This document shows positions 1 through 5,936 of a stretch of 6,145 nt of DNA, piece by piece; the stretch's first letter is position 1; each line of letters begins with the position of its first letter. Position numbers and translations under genes: made by a program. Below the pieces are notes generated by a model. That model did no database searches. It saw only the letters and a program-made list of their open reading frames with translations, and was not told where the DNA came from. Source of the DNA: Anaerolineaceae bacterium (GTDB taxonomy: Bacteria > Chloroflexota > Anaerolineae > Anaerolineales > Anaerolineaceae); NCBI GenBank assembly GCA_028714615.1, contig JAQTMA010000237.1:1-6145 (forward strand), read 5' to 3'.

Positions 1-551
1 TCGACCAGTTTCATCAATTCCTGCGTTTCGGCAATGGAGGGCTCGGCGAGGTACTGCACCAGGTCTTGGGGAGCGCCAACCTGGCGCAGCCCGGCGCGCA
101 AGAATTCGGCGGTCAGCGCGCAGGTCTTCCTGGCCGAAGGATGGGGGGCGAAGATAACGGCGTTGCGAGTTTTGAGGATGGACAGACCGTTGCAGCAAAT
201 GGTCGAAGAAGCATTGGTCACGGGGGTCAGAGCGGCGATCACACCGACCGGCTTGGCGATCTTGATCAAGCCTTTGGCAGGGTTTTCTTCGATGATCCCC
301 ACGGTTTTGGCGCCGTTCAAGTCGCGCAGCGTCCCCAGGGTTTTCTTGCGGTGTTTGGATAGCTTGTGCTCGTACACCCCCATTTTGGTCTCATCGACGG
401 CCAGCCGGGCGCAGGCTTCGGCGTGCTCGAGCTGAAAAACCTCCCAGCCGGCAGACGCCACCATCTCATCCACGCGCTCCTGGTCCCAGAATTCGACCTG
501 GGCCTGCGCAACGTGCGCTCGTTCGATTAATGCTTGCAAATTATCCGGCAT
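1..551 (-). CDS. CoA-acylating aldehyde dehydrogenase (SauS/EutE-like), N-terminal part
   Basis: Oxidises a short aldehyde to its acyl-CoA with NAD(P)+ and CoA in the cytoplasm. Translating the minus strand from ATG at 551 gives 183 codons with no stop before the window edge, so the C-terminal half, including the catalytic Cys, is outside. Visible family marks: KIAKPVGVIAALTPVTNASS at residues 97-116, matching the TPxTNP nucleotide-binding loop of acylating ALDHs, and ILKTRNAVIFAPHPSARK at 125-142, the KTRN...PHPxA signature shared by AdhE, EutE, PduP and SauS. The text at 53-72 (DETKMGVYEHKLSKHRKKTL) also fits this clade. A GAGGAG Shine-Dalgarno at 557-562 sits 5 bases before the ATG. It follows the transaldolase by 78 bases with no evident terminator, so it is probably the third gene of the IclR-controlled unit. 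Sulfoacetaldehyde, acetaldehyde and propionaldehyde are all possible substrates. Family is confident, substrate is not. Confidence 0.88.
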   Translation of the reverse strand, partial: MPDNLQALIERAHVAQAQVEFWDQERVDEMVASAGWEVFQLEHAEACARLAVDETKMGVYEHKLSKHRKKTLGTLRDLNGAKTVGIIEENPAKGLIKIAKPVGVIAALTPVTNASSTICCNGLSILKTRNAVIFAPHPSARKTCALTAEFLRAGLRQVGAPQDLVQYLAEPSIAETQELMKLV

Positions 552-629
552 AAGGTCTCCTCGTGATCTCGCCCATATTGGATCGGGTTTTGAAGGTTGG
601 GTTCTCCCGGGTTGGTACGTGGCCGGTTA

Positions 630-1721
630 CTACAGGACGTCCGGGTTGGGCAGCATGAAATCGCGCACCACGGCAACCAGGTCGTGATAGGAAGCGATGA
701 AGGCGCGCAGGGTGCGGACGGTGGGGCCGAAGCTATCAAATTCAGCCACGGTCATTCCATCTGGGTCGTATGCCCGGCGGAAATCGGCGAATTTCTCATA
801 CAGGGTGTCGACGATGTGGGGATCGACCGGTTCGTGGAAGCGCTCAACGACCTGGACGTCAGAGGCGTTGAAGCGTTTCTGCCACTCGTAGGGGATGGTG
901 AGGACGATGTCCCCGCCGATCAGCTCGGTCCAATGCAGCAAGTGGCGGTAAGCGGCGGCCAGTAAGCGGGTGCGGTACCCGCGCTGGCGATAGAAGGAAT
1001 AGGCCTTCTTGATGGCGGCAATCCCGGCCCAATCCGGGTAGCCGGGCGTCACCAGCACGCCATCGCGTTTCTCCAAGACGTGCAACCAATCGTCCAGGCG
1101 CCCAACCATGATGGTGCACACCGGGCTCATATTCTCGACCGGCAGCCCGTGCGCTTCGCGGCGGCGCAGTCCACGCTCGACTGCATCCGCCACGGCCAAA
1201 GCCTGGGGGACGCAGAAGCTGACTGTGGCGTTGATGTTGACGCCACCGTAAGTCACTTCTTCGATAGCATGGATGCCGGCCTGGGTGGCCGGGATTTTAA
1301 TCTGCATATTCGGGGCCAGGCTGTCGAAGTGCAGAGCCTGCTGGATGATCGCTTCCGAATCGCGGTAATAGGCGGGGTTGGTCTGAATGGAAATGCGGCC
1401 TTTTTTGCCGTGCTCGCGCTGGAAGACGGGGTAGAGCAGCCCGGCGCCCTTGACGGCGATCTCCTCGATGAGCTTCCAAGTGATCTGTTCTTCCGCCCAG
1501 GTCGGGTTTTCAGCGATAATGTGGTGGATACGCTCGCGCCACAGGGGCATTTCTTTCTTCAACACTCCCAAGACAATGGTCGGGTTGGTTGTGGCGCCGA
1601 CCGCCCCGTTCTCGATGGCATAGTTCAACTCCTCGACCGAACAGGAATCGTTCCAGTAGTCGGTGGCCGTTCCGGTGACGGTACGCTGCAAGGGACTCTT
1701 CTCGGTGATCATGCTCTCCAA
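630..1721 (-). CDS. Transaldolase-family protein (about 360 residues)
   Basis: Class I Schiff-base lyase of the transaldolase fold, expected to transfer or release a C3 unit from a sugar phosphate or related ketose. Numbered from the TTG at 1721: DYWNDSCS (21-28) fits the segment holding the catalytic Asp (D25), GATTNPTIV (42-50) is the hallmark TxNP loop, MQIKIPAT (139-146) carries the Schiff-base Lys K142, NATVSFCVPQALA (164-176) matches the N-T-x-S/F-xx-QA strand, and MVGRLDD (205-211) matches the phosphate-binding Arg motif (R208). Length is nearer classical transaldolase than the roughly 220-residue fructose-6-phosphate aldolase type, and the C-terminal third has no motif I recognise. 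TTG has an AGGAG at 1727-1731 with 5-base spacing; an in-frame ATG at 1712 is the alternative start. It begins 14 bases after the iclR stop, so co-transcription is very likely. True sugar substrate unknown. Confidence 0.9.
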   Translation of the reverse strand: MESMITEKSPLQRTVTGTATDYWNDSCSVEELNYAIENGAVGATTNPTIVLGVLKKEMPLWRERIHHIIAENPTWAEEQITWKLIEEIAVKGAGLLYPVFQREHGKKGRISIQTNPAYYRDSEAIIQQALHFDSLAPNMQIKIPATQAGIHAIEEVTYGGVNINATVSFCVPQALAVADAVERGLRRREAHGLPVENMSPVCTIMVGRLDDWLHVLEKRDGVLVTPGYPDWAGIAAIKKAYSFYRQRGYRTRLLAAAYRHLLHWTELIGGDIVLTIPYEWQKRFNASDVQVVERFHEPVDPHIVDTLYEKFADFRRAYDPDGMTVAEFDSFGPTVRTLRAFIASYHDLVAVVRDFMLPNPDVL

Positions 1722-1735
1722 CCTTTCTCCTGAAG

Positions 1736-2545
1736 TTATCTGGTTGTGATGTAGCCTAACTGGCGAGAGAACTTCTCCGCCGCGGCGGTGATGACCCGGG
1801 CGATCTCGCCCATACGCTCCGGCGCGTAACGGTGGGTCAGGCCGCTCAAGCTGACCGAAGCCACTACCCGGCTGCGGTGGTCATAGACCGGGGCGCCGAC
1901 GGCGGCGATGCCAATGGTAGCGTCGTTGATGCTGACCGTGTAGCCTTGCCGGCGAGTGCAGCGGGCGTCTTCGATGAGCTGGTCTAAGGTCGTCAGGGTG
2001 TAGGGGGTGGCGGCGGGGAGCCCGGTGCGGGCGGCATAGGCGGCGAGTTCCGCATCGCTCATTCCGGATAACAAGGCGCGGGGAGCGGCGCCCCAGTGCA
2101 GCGGCTGTTTTCCGCCGACGCGCAGACCGAAAATGTTGACCTGATATTCCCCTTCCACACGCTCGACACACACGGCAGCGTCCTCTTCGGACACACAGAG
2201 AAAGGCGGCTTCCTGGGTCTGGGCGACCATCTCCTTCATATAAACCAGGGCCAACTTGCGCACCTCGAGTTGGTTCTGGTAATAGGAGCCCAGCTCAAAA
2301 GCGCGTAAGCCCAGGCGGTAATTGCGGCTGTCTGGCGAGCGTTCGACGTAACCGCGATCTTCGAGGGTGGAGAGCAGGCGGTAGGCGGTAGCCTTGTCGA
2401 GGGACAGCAGGGTGGCGATGCGGGTCAAACCGATCTCCGGGCCGTGCTGGAGGAAGACTTCGAGCAGGTCGAGAGCCCGCGAGACCGACTGGACGGCGCC
2501 CTGGGGAATGGTGGCTTTTGAGGAGGAGGGGGTTGCTTGTTTCAT
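1736..2545 (-). CDS. IclR-family transcriptional regulator
   Basis: Ligand-responsive DNA-binding regulator, probable repressor of its own operon. From ATG at 2545 it is 269 residues, typical for the family. Residues 17-75 form the winged HTH (AVQSVSRALDLLEVF, then LTRIATLLSLDKATAYRLLSTLEDRGYVER), and 80-265 form the IclR effector domain (LGLRAFELGS; VSINDATIGIAAVGAPVYD at 204-222; VASVSLSGL at 228-236). A TTG at 2557 would add four residues, but the predicted transcript starts near 2568, leaving only about 11 bases before it, so ATG is preferred. Neither start has a clear Shine-Dalgarno. The start codon is the end of a 33-bp palindrome that overlaps the promoter start site, which argues for autoregulation. 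Transaldolase and acylating aldehyde dehydrogenase genes follow, so the inducer is probably an intermediate of their pathway. Confidence 0.95.
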   Translation of the reverse strand: MKQATPSSSKATIPQGAVQSVSRALDLLEVFLQHGPEIGLTRIATLLSLDKATAYRLLSTLEDRGYVERSPDSRNYRLGLRAFELGSYYQNQLEVRKLALVYMKEMVAQTQEAAFLCVSEEDAAVCVERVEGEYQVNIFGLRVGGKQPLHWGAAPRALLSGMSDAELAAYAARTGLPAATPYTLTTLDQLIEDARCTRRQGYTVSINDATIGIAAVGAPVYDHRSRVVASVSLSGLTHRYAPERMGEIARVITAAAEKFSRQLGYITTR

Positions 2546-2573
2546 AATGTGAACCAATGGTTCATATTATGAA
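2541..2573. promoter_or_regulatory. 33-bp palindromic operator, probably for the adjacent IclR
   Basis: The site is centred on base 2557. The inner arms are CATAATGTGAACCA and TGGTTCATATTATG; two further matching bases on each side give 15 of 16 paired positions, with one mismatch at 2549/2565. It lies directly downstream of the -10 box and spans the predicted transcription start and the iclR ATG. IclR-family proteins commonly bind palindromes overlapping their own promoters, so assignment to the neighbouring regulator is a strong inference. Occupancy would block RNA polymerase. No second copy was seen in this window. Confidence 0.85.
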
Positions 2574-2574
2574 T

Positions 2575-2603
2575 ACTATAGCATGCCGTGAAGCAAATGT
2601 CAA
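2575..2603 (-). promoter_or_regulatory. Sigma-70 type promoter of the iclR operon
   Basis: On the minus strand TTGACA (2603-2598) and TATAGT (2580-2575) are separated by exactly 17 bases (2597-2581). The -35 box is consensus and the -10 box differs from TATAAT at one position. The expected start is near 2568, inside the palindrome, giving a leader of about 23 bases to the iclR ATG. This is the only strong promoter I see in the window. Confidence 0.88.
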
Positions 2604-2670
2604 TAAGCAATCATCAATGGGTTGTTGGAAAGAAACGAGGTGCCTGGGCTACAGTTCTGGTTGTTGTTAA

Positions 2671-2798
2671 CGGTTTTGCTCTTCTGTAACCTACTGAATG
2701 CTCGGGTAATAGATCTTCGCTAACCGGGTGGTCCCTCCAGGAGGCCTACCCCACACCTTCGGTGGGGTAAACTGGTAGGCTACAGAAGTGCAGAACCG
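2671..2798. repeat. Imperfect 24-base inverted repeat with nested hairpin
   Basis: The left arm CGGTTTTGCTCTTCTGTAAC continuing to 2694 pairs with the right arm at 2775-2798: 21 of 24 positions match the reverse complement, with mismatches at arm positions 6, 10 and 19. Inside, TACCCCAC (2747-2754) and GTGGGGTA (2762-2769) form a perfect 8-bp stem with a 7-base loop, and GCCTACC (2744-2750) can pair with GGTAGGC (2774-2780). The latter competes with the outer arm for the same bases. Similarity ends sharply at the outer edges, compatible with a small palindromic mobile or REP-like element. No transposase and no convincing target duplication were seen. Confidence 0.6.
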
Positions 2799-2815
2799 CT
2801 CATCGGAGCGATGAG
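2799..2815. repeat. Short perfect hairpin
   Basis: CTCATCG and CGATGAG form a perfect 7-bp stem with a GAG loop. It abuts the right arm of the large inverted repeat. It has no T-run on either strand, so it is not a convincing terminator alone. Function unknown; it may be part of the same structured element. Confidence 0.5.
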
Positions 2816-2834
2816 ATTAGCAATAATTCTGGTT

Positions 2835-2863
2835 AAAAGCGAGACGCCCCAGCGGGGCGTCTC
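2835..2863 (-). terminator. Rho-independent-like terminator after the kinase gene
   Basis: GAGACGCCCC (2841-2850) and GGGGCGTCTC (2854-2863) form a perfect 10-bp GC-rich stem with a 3-base loop. On the minus strand the stem is followed by GC and then TTTT (2838-2835). It lies about 40 bases past the kinase stop and before the iclR promoter, the expected place for the end of the first operon. The T-run is short, so termination may be partial. The same sequence type occurs as a dispersed intergenic hairpin in some bacteria, so it may be a repeat serving as terminator. Confidence 0.65.
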
Positions 2864-2903
2864 TACAAGTTATTGAGCATCCTTAGGGTTTGCGGACCAG
2901 TTC

Positions 2904-3650
2904 TTATCCCTGTGCTTCCAGGCGATGGCTGGCCCACACGGCCGAGCCAATGATCCCGGCGTTAACGCCCAGGCTGGCCGGAACGATCTGCACCTGGTCG
3001 ACGGGCATCATCTTCACACGCTCTCGGACGGTCTGGCGGATGGGATCCAGCAATAGATCGCCGGCCCGGGCGACTCCACCGCCAATCACTACGATGCGCG
3101 GTCCGACGGAAACGAGCAATTTGGCTACCGCCACACCCAGATAATGGCCTGCTTGCTGGTAGATATGCTGGGCCAGCGTGTCGCCCTCATGAGCGGCTTG
3201 AGCGATCAACTCGGGGGTGATTTTGTTGAGGTCATACCCGGCTATCTCGCCGATGCAGGTGGTCAGTCCTTGTGTCACAGCTTTCAACCCCAGGGCCGCG
3301 ATGGCGGGACCGGAGGCATAAGCTTCCACGCAGCCGTGATTGCCGCAGCCGCACAACGGGCCGTTATCATCCACGGTGATGTGACCAAGCTCACCGGCAG
3401 TATCGCCAATACCCAAGACAAGCTGGTTGTTGATCACCAGACCGCCCCCGATCCCCGTGCCGATGGCAAAGCAAGCCATGCGCGCCATCACGCCCCGAGG
3501 TCCCTCCTGGGAAAGCGTTGGGGCGGTCACCAGGCCGGATACTGCGCCGGTCTGGCTGTCCACCAGACCGGCCTTCAGGCCTGTGCCACCAAAATCAACG
3601 CCGATGGTGTGTGTAACCGTCGTTGGATCGACCACTCCGTTTTCATGCAC
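2904..3650 (-). CDS. ROK-family sugar kinase with a large internal deletion, probably inactive
   Basis: ROK kinases phosphorylate glucose, other hexoses or N-acetyl amino sugars with ATP. Visible parts: first phosphate loop [16 protein letters not shown] (16-31), second loop [12 protein letters not shown] (62-73), zinc motif H90 with C100, C102 and C107 ([14 protein letters not shown], 100-113), and adenosine motif IVVIGGGVA (186-194). The protein has 248 residues against about 310-325 in the family. [10 protein letters not shown] (50-59) runs straight into CFAIGTG (60-66), skipping the stretch that should hold the substrate-binding segment and the catalytic Asp of the NDxN motif. The frame stays open. 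It starts at GTG 3650, 13 bases after the oxidoreductase stop, with no strong Shine-Dalgarno, suggesting translational coupling. Phosphotransfer seems unlikely without the missing Asp; an assembly error is also possible. Confidence 0.85.
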   Translation of the reverse strand: MHENGVVDPTTVTHTIGVDFGGTGLKAGLVDSQTGAVSGLVTAPTLSQEGPRGVMARMACFAIGTGIGGGLVINNQLVLGIGDTAGELGHITVDDNGPLCGCGNHGCVEAYASGPAIAALGLKAVTQGLTTCIGEIAGYDLNKITPELIAQAAHEGDTLAQHIYQQAGHYLGVAVAKLLVSVGPRIVVIGGGVARAGDLLLDPIRQTVRERVKMMPVDQVQIVPASLGVNAGIIGSAVWASHRLEAQG

Positions 3651-3663
3651 CCCAGCGAACCGG

Positions 3664-4812
3664 TCAATGGATAGGAATCCAGCATTTTTGGCTGGCGCTC
3701 TGTTCGATAGCCTCGTTTAACTGCAACTCGTAATGGCCGTCGGCAAAGGTGGGGAAATCACGCGGCGCTTCGAAATCACCTTTGCGAATATAGGCGTACA
3801 CCTTGCCGGCCAGTTGTTTAAAAGTGTCCGGGAAGCCCTCATTGTGGCCACCCGGGTAGGAGGTGACCGAACGGGCTTCGGGAGAGAACAGGGAGGGATC
3901 CTTGAGGAGCAGCTCGTTGGGCCGGTCGCGGTGACCGATCCACAACTCGTTGTTGCGTTCCGAGTCGAAGGCGACCGAGGCTTTCGAGCCATTGATCTCA
4001 TAGTAGAGGCGGTTCTTGCGGCCGGCGCTCACCTGGGACACGGTCAGCACACCCTGGGCGCCATTCTCGTAATGCAGCAGGATGGCGGCGTAATCTTCGG
4101 TATGGATGGGCTGGTCGATATAGTCTGCTGGAGTGAGCAGTTTGCCGGAGTAGGACTCGACCGGTTTGGCGGGTTTTTTGCGCACGGGATGGAAAGTCTT
4201 GAAGTCGGCGAACACTTCGGTCACGCGCAAACCGGTAATGAAGGTGGTCAAGTCCAACCAATGCGAGCCAATATCGGCGACGGCGCGCAAGGCGCCGCCC
4301 AACCCGGGTTCCAGGCGCCAGTTCCAGTCGGTTTGGAGGAACAGCCAATCTTGCAGGTAAGAGCCCTGCAATATGAAGATATTCCCAAGCTCACCAGATT
4401 GCACCATCGAGCGCGCCTGATGGGAGATGGGGTAGAAACGCAGGTTGAAATTGACGGCCGCCACCAGGCCTTGTTCGCCAGCCAGTCGCACCAATTCAGC
4501 GGATTCTCGGGTGTTCATGGCCAGGGGCTTTTCACACACCACGTGTTTCCCGGCCAATAAGGCCGCTTTGGCTTGCTGGTAATGCAGGTAGTTGGGGGTA
4601 GCCAGGTGAACCACGGTGATCTCCGGGTCTGCCAACATGGCTTCGAAGGATGGATAAGCCTTGGGAATACCGAGTTCGTGGGCTTTCTGTTCGGCTAACG
4701 CGGCTGTGGCTTCAGCCAGGCCTACTACCTGAATGCCGTTCCGTCTTAATCCTTCCAGGTGCGCCGGGCCAATAAAACCGGTGCCAGCAATTCCAGCTTT
4801 CATCACGCTCAT
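3664..4812 (-). CDS. Gfo/Idh/MocA-family NAD(P)-dependent oxidoreductase
   Basis: Probable sugar, sugar-acid or cyclitol dehydrogenase of 382 residues from ATG 4812. The N-terminal Rossmann domain opens with [12 protein letters not shown] (7-18). VCEKPLAMN (92-100) contains the EKP motif with K95, and [11 protein letters not shown] (178-188) supplies the D180/H184 pair of the C-terminal catalytic domain. The Trp-rich run [17 protein letters not shown] (154-170) is a subfamily trait and probably lines the substrate site. No signal peptide, so cytoplasmic. ATG 4812 is chosen because GGAGG lies 5 bases before it; an upstream ATG at 4824 overlaps that site. XdhC lies 61 bases upstream and the ROK kinase 13 bases downstream, placing it in a sugar-related operon. 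The exact substrate cannot be assigned. Confidence 0.93.
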   Translation of the reverse strand: MSVMKAGIAGTGFIGPAHLEGLRRNGIQVVGLAEATAALAEQKAHELGIPKAYPSFEAMLADPEITVVHLATPNYLHYQQAKAALLAGKHVVCEKPLAMNTRESAELVRLAGEQGLVAAVNFNLRFYPISHQARSMVQSGELGNIFILQGSYLQDWLFLQTDWNWRLEPGLGGALRAVADIGSHWLDLTTFITGLRVTEVFADFKTFHPVRKKPAKPVESYSGKLLTPADYIDQPIHTEDYAAILLHYENGAQGVLTVSQVSAGRKNRLYYEINGSKASVAFDSERNNELWIGHRDRPNELLLKDPSLFSPEARSVTSYPGGHNEGFPDTFKQLAGKVYAYIRKGDFEAPRDFPTFADGHYELQLNEAIEQSASQKCWIPIH

Positions 4813-4817
4813 TGAAT

Positions 4818-4822
4818 CCTCC
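4818..4822 (-). promoter_or_regulatory. Ribosome binding site that decides the oxidoreductase start
   Basis: GGAGG on the minus strand with 5 bases (ATTCA) before ATG 4812. The alternative ATG at 4824-4822 shares a base with this site and has no comparable motif of its own, which favours the shorter protein. Confidence 0.8.
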
Positions 4823-4873
4823 ATAAAATATTCTGCTTTATTCGCGTAATTCGCGCATCAACGTTCTTGTTCT

Positions 4874-5923
4874 TCAATCAGCAATCCCTACCCGGTGTTT
4901 GACGGCCACGATCTCGGCCATAATCGAAAGGGCGATCTCCTCCGGGGTGCTGCTGCCCAACTTCAGCCCAATCGGCCCGTGCAGGCGCGCAAGCTGGGCC
5001 GGGGCGACGCCCGCTTCGAGCAACCGCCCGTGCAGCTTCGCCTGGGTGGTCGGGCTGCCGAGGACGCCGATATAGAATGCCGGGCTTTGCAGAGCGGTGA
5101 TCAGCGCAGGGTCATCGAGCTTCGGGTCGTGGGTGAGCACAGCGACGGCGGCGCTTTCGGTCAGCTCGATCTGGGACAACGCCTCATCCGGCCAGGCCTG
5201 GATGAGGCGATCGACGTGGGGGAAACGCTCCGCACTGGCGAAGGCGCGCCGTGGGTCCACCACAACCGTGTGGAAACCGAGCACCTGGGCCAGGCGAGTC
5301 AGGGCTATGGTGGTGTGCGTCCCACCCACCACCACCAGCAGCGGCTGTGGGGGTACCACTTCAACGAACACCTCCAGGCCTTCCGGATCGAAGCCATCCA
5401 GGGGAAAGACCTGCGATTGTCCAGCAGTCATGGCTTGCTGCGCCCGGTCGACGAGAGCAGCCTGCAACTCAACCGGGATAGAACCGGCTGGATGGCCTTC
5501 TCTCGTCAACAAACCTTGTTTGCCCAACCAGTCCAGCGGTGCATGGATGAGGGTGGCGATGGCGAACCCATGTCCGGCCAACAGCTCAGCGCGCTGGCGG
5601 CGAAACATGCGCTCGTCCAAGGGCTGGACGAAAACGTCGATCTGCCCGCCGCAGGCCAACCCGACCTCCCAGGCGGCTTCGTCTGTCACGCCGTAGTGCA
5701 GCAGTTGCGGCACCCCGGAACTCAAGACCTCCACCCCAACTTCGAAGACCGCGCTTTCCACACACCCGCCGCTGACCGATCCGGTGATCTTGCCGTCTGC
5801 GGTGAACGCCATTTTCGCGCCTACGCCGCGGGGTGAAGAGCCCCAGGTGCGTACGACGGTCGCCAGAGCTATCGCAGCGTGGCCGGACAGCCAGTTTTCA
5901 AGATCAGAAAGGATGTCTCTCAT
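4874..5923 (-). CDS. XdhC/CoxI-family protein
   Basis: XdhC-type proteins handle and sulfurate molybdenum cofactor for xanthine dehydrogenase-family enzymes. The 349-residue protein has the usual two parts. The N-terminal XdhC/CoxI domain shows VVRTWGSSPRGVGAKM (23-38), SGGCVE (51-56, C54) and GLACGG (88-93, C91). The C-terminal Rossmann-like domain has LLVVVGGTHTTIALTRLA (195-212), VVVDPRRAFAS (220-230), LTHDPKLDDPAL (263-274) and HGPIGLKLGSSTPEEIALSI (315-334). The nucleotide loop reads GGTHTTIA rather than the usual GAGHVA, with the His kept. No molybdoenzyme subunit is visible here, so its client must be encoded elsewhere, or it has another redox-related role. It starts at ATG 5923, 13 bases after the ACT-protein stop, with no clear Shine-Dalgarno. 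Confidence 0.93.
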   Translation of the reverse strand: MRDILSDLENWLSGHAAIALATVVRTWGSSPRGVGAKMAFTADGKITGSVSGGCVESAVFEVGVEVLSSGVPQLLHYGVTDEAAWEVGLACGGQIDVFVQPLDERMFRRQRAELLAGHGFAIATLIHAPLDWLGKQGLLTREGHPAGSIPVELQAALVDRAQQAMTAGQSQVFPLDGFDPEGLEVFVEVVPPQPLLVVVGGTHTTIALTRLAQVLGFHTVVVDPRRAFASAERFPHVDRLIQAWPDEALSQIELTESAAVAVLTHDPKLDDPALITALQSPAFYIGVLGSPTTQAKLHGRLLEAGVAPAQLARLHGPIGLKLGSSTPEEIALSIMAEIVAVKHRVGIAD

Positions 5924-5936
5924 GGGATGGTGTGTA

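Larger units (their letters stand above)
2604..2903. other. Gene-free, inverted-repeat-rich spacer between two operons
   Basis: No convincing coding frame on either strand. From the terminator toward the iclR promoter it holds the terminator hairpin (2841-2863), a small perfect hairpin (2799-2815), a large imperfect inverted repeat (2671-2798) with a nested hairpin, and about 65 bases next to the promoter (2604-2670) in which I see nothing. No tRNA, riboswitch or CRISPR repeat was recognised. Confidence 0.7.

Noticed and set aside
1..551. Firm naming of the acylating dehydrogenase as sulfoacetaldehyde dehydrogenase (sauS)
   Set aside because: Only the N-terminal half is present and substrate-defining residues are out of view; no sulfonate genes are visible in the window.
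1080..1733. Long open frame on the plus strand opposite the transaldolase gene
   Set aside because: It mirrors a strongly recognisable minus-strand gene; its translation shows no family motif, and such antisense frames are common in GC-rich DNA.
2731..2744. CCTCCAGGAGG palindrome as a possible regulator site
   Set aside because: Short, GC-rich and inside the larger repeat; no promoter nearby to give it meaning.
2721..2745. T-box-like string (CCGGGTGGTCCC) on the plus strand near hairpins
   Set aside because: It does not match the T-box core (AGGGTGGnACCGCG), no plus-strand gene follows, and no stem I specifier region was seen.
3733..4560. Open frame of about 275 codons on the plus strand opposite the oxidoreductase
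   Set aside because: Low-complexity, motif-free translation; the minus strand encodes clear Gfo/Idh/MocA motifs throughout.
4841..4855. TTCGCG direct repeat and CGCG-TAATT-CGCG palindrome in the 61-base gap before the oxidoreductase
   Set aside because: Too short and too simple to support an operator; no clear promoter accompanies it.
4895..5836. Open frame of about 313 codons on the plus strand opposite xdhC
   Set aside because: Same reason: shadow of a conserved gene, with no domain and no convincing upstream signals.
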